A stretch of 64,000 bases of DNA from Fermentibacter danicus (lineage in GTDB: Bacteria; Fermentibacterota; Fermentibacteria; Fermentibacterales; Fermentibacteraceae), in contig LKHB01000181.1 of assembly GCA_001618615.1 (NCBI GenBank), positions 3,086-67,085 of the forward strand, given 5' to 3'. The position numbers and the translations under genes are program-made. Shown piece by piece: positions 24,409-33,043 of this stretch; position 1 is the stretch's first letter, and each line of letters opens with the position of its first letter. The notes below the pieces were generated by a model. That model was given only the letters and a program-made list of their open reading frames with translations. It was not told the origin of the DNA and searched no databases.

Positions 24409-26245
24409 CCTGGTTTCGAAGGATCGCGGTTTCGCCGGCCTGATCCTGCTCAGGCTCCTCATGGCGAGCTGGAGGGTGGACTACAGGAGGCCTCCGGGCG
24501 GGCGGACGGGCAGGCCCAGGGGCAGGCCGGTGCTCTACTGTCTCTGGCATGCGCGGCAGCTTCCCCTGATGCTCAGCCACAGGCGCGAAGGCATCACGAC
24601 CCTGATAAGCCTGCACAGGGACGGCGACTATGTAGCGAAGGTCGCCAAGCTCCTTGGCTTCTCCGTGGTACGCGGTTCGAGCACCAGAGGTGGAGCAGCG
24701 GCTCTCAAGCGCATGGCGTCCGTCCTCAGGTCCGGTACGGATTGCGCGATAACCCCCGACGGTCCACGCGGGCCCGCCTTCAAGGCGAAACCCGGGCTGG
24801 TCCTGATATCCAGGCTGGGGCGAAGGCCTGCGGTTCCCATCGCAGCCTCCGGCTGCCCCGCCCTGGTATTCGGCTCCTGGGACTCCTTCCGCCTGCCGCT
24901 TCCCTTCGCACGCATGACGATTGTCGAGGGCAGGCCCATCCCTCCATCTCCTCCCCGGATGACCCCGGAACAGGCCGCACTCCATGTCGAACGCGAGATG
25001 GCAAGGGTCACGGGGATGGCGGATTTCCTAGCCTGCACTCAGGGCAGACTGTTCGAGAGGGTCGCAGGCGCGGCCGGCAGGATGCTGGGCTTCGCCGCAC
25101 AGGCGGCGCTGATTGGAAGACCCGGGAACGAGAGGCTCGAAAGGCGCGGAATCGTCCCGTCGAGAAGCGACAGACCGGTCGTGCTGCACGGATCGTCGGC
25201 GGGGGAGGTCAACGGCATTCTCCCGCTCGCCGGGCACCTCGCCTCCCGCGGCCTTCCCGTCCATCTCACATGCTTCACCCCGGCGGGCAGGGAGGCTGTT
25301 TCGAGATCGGGCCTCCCGGGGTCGTTCCTCCCCCTCGACTCGCCCGTGTTCGTGGAGAGATTCCTGGAATCGACGGCCCCCCGGGCGCTCGTGATAGCGG
25401 AGACGGAGATATGGCCCAACCTCCTCATGGGCGCCCTTCTCAGATCGGTGCCCTGCATCGCGGTGAACGCCAGGCTCTCGGAATCCAGCCTGAGGAACTA
25501 CCGGCTGCTCGCCGGCCGTCGGATCGGCAGGCTTTTGTCGTGCTTCTGCGCGATCCAGTGCCGGACTCCTGGAGATGCTGAGAGGTTCGAGTCCCTCGGC
25601 GTCGATCCTTCCGTGATCGAAGTCACGGGCGACACCAAGGCCCTGCGCGATCCCGGTGATCCCCCCGCCGGATGGTCGTCGAGGTTTTCGGGCTGCGGCC
25701 CGGTTATTGTCGCAGGATCGACGAGGCCCGGCGAGGAGAGGGCCGTAGCCCTCGCTTCACGGAAGGCCGGTCTCTTCCCGGTGATAGCGCCGAGGCATCT
25801 CGAGAGGCTCGGAGAAGTGGCCGACCTGCTCCGCTCCGAGGGTTTACGCACGAAGCTCTGGTCCGAGGGCGGACCCGCCTCCGGCGGTGACTGCATCCTG
25901 TTGGACGAGAGAGGGATACTCGCCCGTCTCTACGGTTGTGCGGATGTTGCGTTCGTGGGCGGCACCATCGCCCCCTTCGGAGGGCACAACGTCATGGAGC
26001 CGCTCCTCAGAGGCGTCCCGGTCGTCGTCGGACCCAGTCACGGGAGTTTCGAGGCGCTCGTCCAGGAAGGCGTAAGGATCGGGGCGGTGCGGGTAGCCGA
26101 CGAGGACGGTCTAGCGGACGCATTCCACGCAATGGCCTCGTGCGGGCTCGATCGCTCGATCATAAGAAGTCTCGGAGCCTCCGGCGGCAGAGAGGCGCTC
26201 GACAGGTTCGTCGCGGCTCTGGCCCTCGCGGGGATCGTGATCTGA
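24401..26245 (+). CDS. waaA: Fusion: DUF374 (LpxJ-like) acyltransferase + Kdo transferase
   Basis: A 614-residue two-domain protein. Residues about 1-210 are a DUF374 LPLAT domain: YCLWHARQLPLML, HRDGDYVAKVAKLLGFSVVRGSSTRGGAAAL, and ITPDGPRGPAFKAKPG. Some DUF374 proteins (LpxJ of Campylobacter and Helicobacter) are lipid A late acyltransferases. Residues about 218-614 are a WaaA/KdtA Kdo transferase: LHGSSAGEVNG with catalytic E269, AETEIWPN, VAGSTRPGEE, and AFVGGTIAPFGGHNVMEP. The acyltransferase takes the place of WaaA's usual N-terminal anchor. TTG start with GGAG seven bases upstream. The junction is continuous in one frame, so the fusion is real unless the assembly is wrong. Confidence 0.92.
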   Translation: MSDLVSKDRGFAGLILLRLLMASWRVDYRRPPGGRTGRPRGRPVLYCLWHARQLPLMLSHRREGITTLISLHRDGDYVAKVAKLLGFSVVRGSSTRGGAAALKRMASVLRSGTDCAITPDGPRGPAFKAKPGLVLISRLGRRPAVPIAASGCPALVFGSWDSFRLPLPFARMTIVEGRPIPPSPPRMTPEQAALHVEREMARVTGMADFLACTQGRLFERVAGAAGRMLGFAAQAALIGRPGNERLERRGIVPSRSDRPVVLHGSSAGEVNGILPLAGHLASRGLPVHLTCFTPAGREAVSRSGLPGSFLPLDSPVFVERFLESTAPRALVIAETEIWPNLLMGALLRSVPCIAVNARLSESSLRNYRLLAGRRIGRLLSCFCAIQCRTPGDAERFESLGVDPSVIEVTGDTKALRDPGDPPAGWSSRFSGCGPVIVAGSTRPGEERAVALASRKAGLFPVIAPRHLERLGEVADLLRSEGLRTKLWSEGGPASGGDCILLDERGILARLYGCADVAFVGGTIAPFGGHNVMEPLLRGVPVVVGPSHGSFEALVQEGVRIGAVRVADEDGLADAFHAMASCGLDRSIIRSLGASGGREALDRFVAALALAGIVI

Positions 26246-26247
26246 AC

Positions 26248-27336
26248 ATGAAAAGACCCGATCTGGTCTTCAGGAGCATCGCAGAGCGGCGCGGGGGGTG
26301 GCGTTTCGCCGGGATGGCCCTCAGCCCCGCCGGGGCGGTCTTCGGGCTCGCCGCAAACCTCAGGAGGAGGGCGTATTCGCTGGGGCTCGGCCGGAAGCTG
26401 CGCGCCTGCGTTCCCGTGGTGAGCGTGGGGAACATCGAAGTGGGCGGCATAGGCAAGACCCCGGTCACGGTATGGCTGGCCAGGAGGCTGGTCAGCGCCG
26501 GGTTCGAGATCGCGGTGGCGGCGAGGGATCTCAACCGGCGGTCGGGTCCGCCTCTGAACGCATCCCTAGGGGCCTGGTCTTCAGATTCCCCTCCCTCCGA
26601 CGAAGTCCTGATGCTGGCGAAACAGCTTCCCGGCTGCAGCGTGTTCGCCGGGCCCTCGAAGGCCCAGGCGGCCGTCAGGGCCGCGGCGGAAGTCTCGCCC
26701 GACCTGGTCCTGGTGGACGACGGGTTCCAGCATCTCACGCTGCACCGGGACATGGACATAGTCGTGCTGGACTTCGAACATCCGCTTGGAACCGGAGGCG
26801 TCATCCCCGCCGGCACTCTGAGGGAGTTCCCCTCGGCGCTGTCCGCCGCCGACTGCTTCTGGGTGAACCGGGTGCCGGCCGGACGCTCTCCGGAATGGCT
26901 CACGAGGACTCTCTCGCTGTTCTCCACCAGGGCGTCCGTCGTGAACAGCCGTCCGGTGCCGGTCGCGCTCGAGATGCCCGGAGGCGGCAGCGTCGATCCG
27001 AAGGGTCTCAGGGTGGTGGCTTTCTGCGGGATAGGCCAACCCTCCTCCTTCCGCACGACACTGGCGGAGGCGGGATGCGAGACCGTGCATTTCCAGGACT
27101 TCCCCGATCACCACGTCTTCACCGTGGCGGAGCTGGTAGCCCTGGAGGAGAAGAGGAAGGCCCTGAAGGCGGACCTGCTGGTGACGACCGAGAAGGATGC
27201 GGTCAAGCTGGGCGAACCGGGAATCAGGCTTAACATCTGCGCACTCAGGATCGAACTGGACGTTTGGGGCGGATCGGACAGATTGCTGGAAGACATCGCC
27301 GGACTGGTCCGGGAAGGCGGGAAGCGTGAACCGTAG
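26248..27336 (+). CDS. lpxK: Tetraacyldisaccharide 4'-kinase
   Basis: A 362-residue P-loop kinase that phosphorylates the 4' position of the lipid A disaccharide. The Walker A region is VSVGNIEVGGIGKTPVTVWL at about residues 53-72; LVLVDDGFQHLTLHRDMDIVVLD contains the catalytic DDGFQH motif; later FCGIGQPSSFRTTL and DHHVFT occur, then LLVTTEKDAVKL. The usual SRGYGR loop reads AARDLNRRSG, a small departure. It starts 2 nt after the fusion gene and overlaps nadB by 11 nt. Confidence 0.95.
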   Translation: MKRPDLVFRSIAERRGGWRFAGMALSPAGAVFGLAANLRRRAYSLGLGRKLRACVPVVSVGNIEVGGIGKTPVTVWLARRLVSAGFEIAVAARDLNRRSGPPLNASLGAWSSDSPPSDEVLMLAKQLPGCSVFAGPSKAQAAVRAAAEVSPDLVLVDDGFQHLTLHRDMDIVVLDFEHPLGTGGVIPAGTLREFPSALSAADCFWVNRVPAGRSPEWLTRTLSLFSTRASVVNSRPVPVALEMPGGGSVDPKGLRVVAFCGIGQPSSFRTTLAEAGCETVHFQDFPDHHVFTVAELVALEEKRKALKADLLVTTEKDAVKLGEPGIRLNICALRIELDVWGGSDRLLEDIAGLVREGGKREP

Positions 27337-28909
27337 ATGCGACGTGCTCGTGATAGGGGGAGGGCTGGCCGGCATGGCCTGTGCGCTGGAGCTGCCCTCC
27401 TCCATGAAGGTCATACTGATGAGCAAGATCGAGCTTCCTACGGGAAGCACGAGCCTGGCGCAGGGAGGGATCGCCGCACCGGTAGGAAGCGACGACAGCA
27501 CCGAACTCCACCTCCAGGACACGATCAAGGCCGGCGGAGGAATGGTCGATATCAACGCCGCGAGGGAAATAATCTCCCGCGGTCCCGATCTGATCCGAAA
27601 GCTCGCGGGCTGGGGCATACAGCTCGAGGGCGCCGGCGGCGGGACGGGCTCCATGGAGGGCGGGCACAGCAGGCGAAGGATCCTGCACTACCTCGACAGG
27701 ACCGGGCGATGGATAAGCGAAGGCCTCATAGGGGCATGCCGGTCCAGGGAGAACATCGAGATCATGGAGGGGGCCTTCGCCATAAACCTCATCACAGCCT
27801 CGCGCGAGGAACTCTCCCTGGCATCGGGACATGGTGACAGGTGTCTGGGGGCGTATGTCCTGGTCGACGGCGAGGTTCATACCGTACTCGCTTCGGAGAC
27901 CGTCATAGCCACCGGCGGCGCCGGGAAGGTGTACCGCTACACGTCCAACGACGACTGGGCCACGGGAGACGGCATAGCGATGGCCTGGCGCGCCGGACTG
28001 ACAGTCCGCAACATGGAGTTCTACCAGTTCCATCCCACCTGCCTCTATCACAAGGACAGGCGGAACTTCCTGATCACCGAGGCTCTCAGGGGAGAGGGGG
28101 CCATGCTCCTGAACCTGGACGGCGAGAGGTTCATGGATCGTTTCGATCCCGTGCGGATGGAGCTGGCTCCGAGGGATGTCGTAGCCAGGGCGATAGATTC
28201 CGAGATGAAGCGTCTGGGACACGACCATGTCGTTCTGGACGCCAGGGCGCTCGGCAGGAAGGCGCTGGAGGAGAGATTCCCGGAGGTCACGGAGGGTGTG
28301 ATGTCAGTAGGCATCTGCCCGTGGGAAGAGCCGATACCCGTCGTGCCCGCGGCGCATTACTGCGTCGGAGGGGTGGTGGCGGGTATCGACGGCTCCACCT
28401 CCATGAAGGGGCTCCGAGTCATAGGCGAGGCTGCCTCTACCGGCCTGCACGGCGCCAACAGGCTGGGCAGCAACAGCCTTCTCGAGGCCGGCGTGATGGG
28501 GATCGAGGCGGCCCGTTCGACGACGGGTTCGATCGACCCGCTGCCGGCCGGGCTCTCGGTCCGCGACTGGTACTTCGGCAGGGCCAGGCCTCTGAGCGAG
28601 AGCGTCCTGATAGACCACGACTGGGCTGCGGTCAGGAGCACCATGTGGGACTACGTTGGGATAATCCGCACGGACCGCAGGCTCACCCGCGCCCTGCGCA
28701 TCCTGGACGTCATCTCCCGGGAGGTCGAGGAGGACTACTGGTCGCTTCTGCCGCAGATGGATCTCCTCGAGCTGAGGAACCTCTGCGACGTGGCCGGGAT
28801 CATCGTCAGGTCCGCCATCCTGCGGCGCGAGAGCCGCGGGCTGCATTACAACCTCGACTGTCCGGAGACCGTTCCACCGGGCAGGGACACTCTGATGACG
28901 AGGAACTAG
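27326..28909 (+). CDS. nadB: L-aspartate oxidase
   Basis: A 527-residue FAD enzyme that oxidises aspartate to iminoaspartate, the first step of NAD synthesis. The FAD motif is DVLVIGGGLAGMACALEL; next come GSTSLAQGGIAA, TGGAGKVYRYTSN, EFYQFHPTCLY, the active-site region ITEALRGEGAMLLN, and PAAHYCVGGVVAGIDGSTSMKGLRVIGEAASTG with conserved HGANRLGSNSLLE. The GTG at 27326 follows GGGAAGGCGGGAAG. nadA and nadC are not in the window, so this gene has been inserted alone into an envelope operon. Confidence 0.95.
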   Translation: MNRRCDVLVIGGGLAGMACALELPSSMKVILMSKIELPTGSTSLAQGGIAAPVGSDDSTELHLQDTIKAGGGMVDINAAREIISRGPDLIRKLAGWGIQLEGAGGGTGSMEGGHSRRRILHYLDRTGRWISEGLIGACRSRENIEIMEGAFAINLITASREELSLASGHGDRCLGAYVLVDGEVHTVLASETVIATGGAGKVYRYTSNDDWATGDGIAMAWRAGLTVRNMEFYQFHPTCLYHKDRRNFLITEALRGEGAMLLNLDGERFMDRFDPVRMELAPRDVVARAIDSEMKRLGHDHVVLDARALGRKALEERFPEVTEGVMSVGICPWEEPIPVVPAAHYCVGGVVAGIDGSTSMKGLRVIGEAASTGLHGANRLGSNSLLEAGVMGIEAARSTTGSIDPLPAGLSVRDWYFGRARPLSESVLIDHDWAAVRSTMWDYVGIIRTDRRLTRALRILDVISREVEEDYWSLLPQMDLLELRNLCDVAGIIVRSAILRRESRGLHYNLDCPETVPPGRDTLMTRN

Positions 28910-28911
28910 GC

Positions 28912-29439
28912 GTGAACCGGAGGAGGCTTTCCGGCGCCCTTCCCGCCGTAGCCGCCGCGGCGGCCCTGGCTGCAGGATGCGCCTCCACTCCGGTCTATAC
29001 CGGGGGCGGGATCGACTGCAGGGGAGCCGCCTGGTCCGCCGGGGTGTCCTCCTCCGCAGGCGCCCCGGTCTCTGCAGACGACAACCGGATGATGGACATC
29101 ATCGAAGCCTGGATCGGGACTCCCTACAGGTACGGCGGAGAGACGAAGAACGGCGTGGACTGCTCGGGCTTCACCCAGGCCGTGTTCCGCGAGATGGGTG
29201 TTTCGATCCCCCGGACCGCCAGCACGCAGGCGGAGGCTGCGGAAAAGGTGCAGCCGGGGGATCTCAGGTTCGGAGACATCATCTTCTTCAACACTTCCGG
29301 CGGAGGCATTTCCCACTGCGGCATCTACATAGGTGACGGGTTCTTCGTACATGCCTCCGCGAGAAGGGGAGTCGTGCGCCAGTCCCTTGCGAACCCGTAC
29401 TACTTCAGCAGAATAGTGAGCGCGGGAAGGTTCCTCTGA
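28912..29439 (+). CDS. NlpC/P60 family lipoprotein (peptidoglycan hydrolase)
   Basis: A 175-residue lipoprotein with a lipobox LAAGC near residue 23 and an NlpC/P60 cysteine-peptidase domain: GTPYRYGGETKNGVDCSGFTQAVF carries the catalytic Cys, GDIIFFNTSGGGISHCGIYIGDGFFVHAS the His. These enzymes cut the stem-peptide bond between D-Glu and the diamino acid. Tethered to a membrane, it would remodel the cell wall. GTG start 2 nt after nadB. It closes the plus-strand operon and converges on the LysM/TPR gene across 29 nt. Confidence 0.9.
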   Translation: MNRRRLSGALPAVAAAAALAAGCASTPVYTGGGIDCRGAAWSAGVSSSAGAPVSADDNRMMDIIEAWIGTPYRYGGETKNGVDCSGFTQAVFREMGVSIPRTASTQAEAAEKVQPGDLRFGDIIFFNTSGGGISHCGIYIGDGFFVHASARRGVVRQSLANPYYFSRIVSAGRFL

Positions 29440-29468
29440 TCCGCCCCGCGGCCTGTCGTCACCAGGAG

Positions 29469-30224
29469 TTACGGCAGGCGCGACCCGGGACCCTCGAGGC
29501 AGAACCGCACGGCCATCAGCCTGAGTTCGCTCGGGGCCGAGGCGTCCTGGAGCAGCCTCGTCCAGAGTCTGTTCGCCAGGTAGGAGTCTCCGGTTACCAT
29601 GTATGCGATGGCGGCGGCTGCGAGGGCCTCGGCCTGCGGGGCATCGGTGGCGATCGCAGTCTCGAGCCTCCTGCGCGCGGCGAGCACGTCGTCGTTCTCC
29701 CAGTCGATGAGCCCGAGCAGGAGGGCCGCCCTCGGCTTCGACGAGACGGGTTCGAGCAGCTCCCTGGCGGAGTCCGCCCGACCTCGCTCCAGCATCAGGA
29801 GAGCCAGGTCGTAACGGGGGATGGACCAGCCAGGATCGGCCTCGACGGCCTCCATGAGCTCCCTGCCTGAAGCTTCGTCGTCTCCCGCCTCGTGCAGCGC
29901 GGTGGCCGTTCTCACGTGCCGTGCCGCCGTCAGCCTGGAATCCAGCTCCGCCCTCATCGAAGGGTCGATCGGAAGCCGGACCTTCGTGCCCGGCCGAAGG
30001 GCGGCATCCGGCCGGTGGCCGGACATGATTGCAAGCGCCTCGTGACCCTCGCCCCGGTCGGCATCCAGGAGGGCCCAGGCGAGGAATCTCCAGGAATCGC
30101 CCTCCTGCCATTCGTATTCGCTGGTCCTGTCGCCTGTGACAGTCAGCACGGCAGGGGGAGCGGACTCGCGGGGCCCGCACGACACGGCCGCAAGGGCGGG
30201 GAGAACCAGCCATAGCTTCTTCAT
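29469..30224 (-). CDS. LysM-like and TPR lipoprotein
   Basis: A 251-residue lipoprotein (signal ending AAVSC, lipobox near residue 16). Residues about 37-85 resemble a LysM module: EYEWQEGDSWRFLAWALLD ... LRPGTKVRLP, though it lacks the usual asparagines. From about 95 on there are helical TPR-like repeats (GRELMEAVEADPGWSIPRYDLALLML and similar). It may bind peptidoglycan and scaffold partners. It overlaps dus by 4 nt at its start and is the last gene of the lipM-lipA-dus unit. Confidence 0.8.
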   Translation of the reverse strand: MKKLWLVLPALAAVSCGPRESAPPAVLTVTGDRTSEYEWQEGDSWRFLAWALLDADRGEGHEALAIMSGHRPDAALRPGTKVRLPIDPSMRAELDSRLTAARHVRTATALHEAGDDEASGRELMEAVEADPGWSIPRYDLALLMLERGRADSARELLEPVSSKPRAALLLGLIDWENDDVLAARRRLETAIATDAPQAEALAAAAIAYMVTGDSYLANRLWTRLLQDASAPSELRLMAVRFCLEGPGSRLP

Positions 30225-31180
30225 GCAGTCTCCATGATCTTTGAAGCCTCCTCGAGCACTCCGGCCACGTCCGATTCGGATTCCACTCCCACCGCGAGCG
30301 ACCGCAGCGAGGCGGCACCCTTGAAGCCCTTCAGGTATCTGACGAGCTGCCCCCTGAACATATGGAACACGAACGGCGCCGGAACATCCAGCATGGAAAG
30401 CCTCAGATGCTCCATCACCGTCTCCCGGAACTCCCCGGCGGCAGGCTGGATTGACCCCAGGCCCGCCAGCTCCCGGAAGAACCAGGGTCGCCCGATGGCA
30501 CCCCTTCCGATGAGCAGCCCCGACGCTCCTGTCTCGTCCCTCATCCGCAGGGCGGCGGAAGGGCTGGTGGAGTCTCCGTTGGCCACGACGGGAATGGGTG
30601 AGGCGCCTGCGATCGCTGTGATCCCGGCTGTTCTGACCGGACCGTCGAACATGTCGCTCCTGAAGCGTCCATGGACGCAAAGGGCCGAAGCCCCCCTCGA
30701 TGCCGCAAGCGCTCCGATGTCGTCGGGGACGGGGTTTTCAGGATCCCAGCCGAGCCTGATCTTGAGGGTCACGGGGAGCCCGCCCGCTCCTGCCGAGGTG
30801 GCGGATACGACGTCGAGCAGTCTGGGGATGTCCCTGAGGAGCGCCGCGCCGGAACGGCTGGCCAGAACCTTGCGGACGGGGCAGCCGGCATTGATGTCGA
30901 TGAAGTCGAATCCCATCCTGGATACGATCGAGGCCGCCCTCTCGAATGCCTCGGGCTCCGCGCCGTAGAGCTGAACGCCGATGGGCTTCTCCTCCTCCCT
31001 GAAGGCGAGCAGGCGGCAGGAACCGGAGTTCCTCCTCGAAAGGCCCTGGACGCTTACCATCTCGGTCACGACGGCCGTGGCCCCATGCCTCCTCGCTATC
31101 GTCCTGAAGGCGGAGTCCGTAAAGCCGGCCATGGGTGCGAGCGTGAAACCGCGAGCGTACCCCTCGGGCGCCGGTGTCAT
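30221..31180 (-). CDS. dus: tRNA-dihydrouridine synthase
   Basis: A 319-residue FMN-dependent Dus that reduces uridines in the tRNA D-loop or variable region. The N-terminal block LAPMAGFTDSAFRTIARRHGA, the catalytic-cysteine motif FIDINAGCPVRKVLASRSGAALL, VTLKIRLGWD and VVANGDSTSP ... GLLIGRGAIGRPWFF are standard. The ATG at 31180 overlaps the lipA stop (ATGA). Which uridine it modifies (DusA, B or C type) is not clear from sequence; DusB-like is most likely for a single bacterial enzyme. Confidence 0.93.
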   Translation of the reverse strand: MTPAPEGYARGFTLAPMAGFTDSAFRTIARRHGATAVVTEMVSVQGLSRRNSGSCRLLAFREEEKPIGVQLYGAEPEAFERAASIVSRMGFDFIDINAGCPVRKVLASRSGAALLRDIPRLLDVVSATSAGAGGLPVTLKIRLGWDPENPVPDDIGALAASRGASALCVHGRFRSDMFDGPVRTAGITAIAGASPIPVVANGDSTSPSAALRMRDETGASGLLIGRGAIGRPWFFRELAGLGSIQPAAGEFRETVMEHLRLSMLDVPAPFVFHMFRGQLVRYLKGFKGAASLRSLAVGVESESDVAGVLEEASKIMETA

Positions 31181-32061
31181 TCCCGGCCTTCTCCATGGAC
31201 GGACAGGCCGGCATATGCCGCGGCGGCGTCGAAGGAACTCCTGACGAGAGGACCGGAGGCCACGGCGGCGAATCCTGCGGCCAGAGCCTCCGAGCGCCAC
31301 TGGTCGAACTCCGCCGGCGTCACGAACCTGTCCACCGGCTGGTGGTTTCGGGTCGGCTGGAGGTACTGGCCCAGTGTGAGCATGGTTACGCCCGCGCTCC
31401 TCAGGTCCGCCAGAGTCGATCTGATGTCCTCGGCGCTCTCGCCGAGCCCCAGCATGATCCCGCTTTTGGTGGGAATCCCCGGCTGGATGCGTCGGAAGGT
31501 CGAAAGCAGGTCCAGGGAAGTCCTGTAGGAAGCCCCGGGGCGGAGCGCCGGGAAGAGCCTCTCGACTGTCTCTACGTTATGGTTGAAGACGTCGGGGCGG
31601 GCCTCGCCTACGATCGACAGACTCCTGCCGCAGCCCTTGAAGTCCGGCGTCAGTACCTCCACCTTCGTCGAAGGGGATCGCTTCCGTATGGCCGCTATCG
31701 TGTCGGCGAAAATGGATGCTCCGCCGTCCGCCAGGTCGTCCCTGGTGACGGACGTGACTACTGCGTACTTCAGGCCGAGGGCTTCGACGGCCGAAGCCAC
31801 CCTCTCCGGTTCGTCCGGCGGGGGAGGGGGAACGGGGCCCGACGCCTTCCGCACGGCGCAGTAGGCGCATCGTCTCGTGCAGGTATCGCCGAGGATCAGG
31901 AACGTCGCCGTCCCGTTCTCGAAGCAGCGCCCCTGGTTCGGGCAGGCGGCCTCCCTGCAGACAGTATGCAGCCCCGCCCCGTCTATGAGGCTCCGGACCC
32001 TGGCCGCCTCCACTCCTCCCAGAGTGACGGACCGGAGCCATTCCGGCTTCCCGCACTTCAT
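31177..32061 (-). CDS. lipA: Lipoyl synthase
   Basis: A 294-residue radical-SAM enzyme that inserts two sulphurs into protein-bound octanoyl groups to make lipoyl cofactor. The auxiliary cluster motif is CREAACPNQGRC and the radical-SAM motif CTRRCAYC. VTSVTRDDLADGGA, NHNVETVERLFP, TKSGIMLGLGE and the C-terminal GPLVRSSF, with its conserved serines, follow. The ATG at 32061 matches the family start MKCGKPEWL; an in-frame ATG 21 codons earlier adds non-conserved residues. It is coupled to lipM 82 nt upstream and to dus downstream. Confidence 0.96.
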   Translation of the reverse strand: MKCGKPEWLRSVTLGGVEAARVRSLIDGAGLHTVCREAACPNQGRCFENGTATFLILGDTCTRRCAYCAVRKASGPVPPPPPDEPERVASAVEALGLKYAVVTSVTRDDLADGGASIFADTIAAIRKRSPSTKVEVLTPDFKGCGRSLSIVGEARPDVFNHNVETVERLFPALRPGASYRTSLDLLSTFRRIQPGIPTKSGIMLGLGESAEDIRSTLADLRSAGVTMLTLGQYLQPTRNHQPVDRFVTPAEFDQWRSEALAAGFAAVASGPLVRSSFDAAAAYAGLSVHGEGRE

Positions 32062-32143
32062 CGCTCCGGTCTCCCTTCCTGGTCGATCGCCCGGTGTGCC
32101 GCAAACGGTCGTCCACAGTCCCATGCGGGGGCCGTCGTAATCT

Positions 32144-32956
32144 TCATGCCCATGCAGCGGCCTCCAGCCTGAAGGAGGACTCCAGTCGTGAGAGTTCGCA
32201 CGAGTCGAGCCCGTATTCGTCCATCTCCACAGGCTCTTCGCCCAGCGCCCGGGAGAAGGCCCGGTGGACCGGCTCCCTCAGCGATTCCGGCGTTATCCCG
32301 GGGTCGAAGTCCGCGAGCCCGCGCACGGTTCCCGACAGTATGGCGCGCACGGCCTCCCTGGACCCGGGGTCGGTCCCCGGGAGGAAGTCCGCGAGGCGGA
32401 CCTGATCGTTTCTCACGATCATGGAGCCATGTTCGAGGAATGCTCCATGGCGGCGGGCCTGGGCGCTGCCGACGACCTTGGCACCCCCGATGGTCACCTC
32501 CATCCTGCCGTGGGAGGTGAAGCACGGATTGGCAGGCATCCTGGGATGGAGCGAATGCCTGTCCGCCCTGGCCAGCACGGCGGGAAGACCCATCGATGCA
32601 AGCGCATCGGCGAGCGCGGAACCGGTCCAAGCGAGGGCCTCCTCTATTCCGCACTTTGCGAGGAAGTGGTCCGGACAGGCTGCAATGCAGTAGGTGAGTT
32701 CGGATTCGTGCCAGACCGCCCTGCCGCCGGTAGGCCTCCGAACCGCTCCGATCCCGCCGGCCCGGAGCCTCTCCGCGCAGATCTCCCTGGACGGGTCCTG
32801 CAGCCTGCCGATGGACACGCAGGCCGGTTCCCAAAGGTATGTGCGCAGGGCGAAGCCTGTCTCGCCCCGCTCCGCCATCGACAGGAGCAGGGAATCGACC
32901 GCCATGTTCCTCGGTCCGTCCGATGCGCCCGATCTGAGCTGAACAGAATGTGCCAT
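32144..32956 (-). CDS. lipM: Octanoyltransferase LipM-like
   Basis: A 270-residue BPL/LplA/LipB-fold protein. VRRPTGGRAVWHESELTYCIA, then NPCFTSHGRMEVTIGGAKVVGSAQARRHGAFLEHGSMIV identify the LipM type: the acyl-carrying cysteine is C145 and the conserved lysine K160. LipM moves octanoate from acyl carrier protein to a lipoyl domain, after which LipA adds sulphur; the adjacent lipA supports this. A lipoate-protein ligase role is the alternative. The ATG at 32956 has GGAG seven bases upstream. Confidence 0.9.
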   Translation of the reverse strand: MAHSVQLRSGASDGPRNMAVDSLLLSMAERGETGFALRTYLWEPACVSIGRLQDPSREICAERLRAGGIGAVRRPTGGRAVWHESELTYCIAACPDHFLAKCGIEEALAWTGSALADALASMGLPAVLARADRHSLHPRMPANPCFTSHGRMEVTIGGAKVVGSAQARRHGAFLEHGSMIVRNDQVRLADFLPGTDPGSREAVRAILSGTVRGLADFDPGITPESLREPVHRAFSRALGEEPVEMDEYGLDSCELSRLESSFRLEAAAWA

Positions 32957-32991
32957 GTCATACTCCAGGCCCGACCGGCAGCGTGGAACCG

Positions 32992-33020
32992 TTGTCATCG
33001 GGGAGGGTATCAGATAGATT
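32992..33020 (+). promoter_or_regulatory. Candidate promoter for the PorV-like gene at 33044
   Basis: TTGTCA (32992-32997, 5/6) and TAGATT (33015-33020, 4/6) are separated by 17 nt, placing the transcript start near 33027 and leaving a short leader before the ATG at 33044. Confidence 0.55.
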
Positions 33021-33043
33021 GATCGCCAGAACACGGAGGTCCA

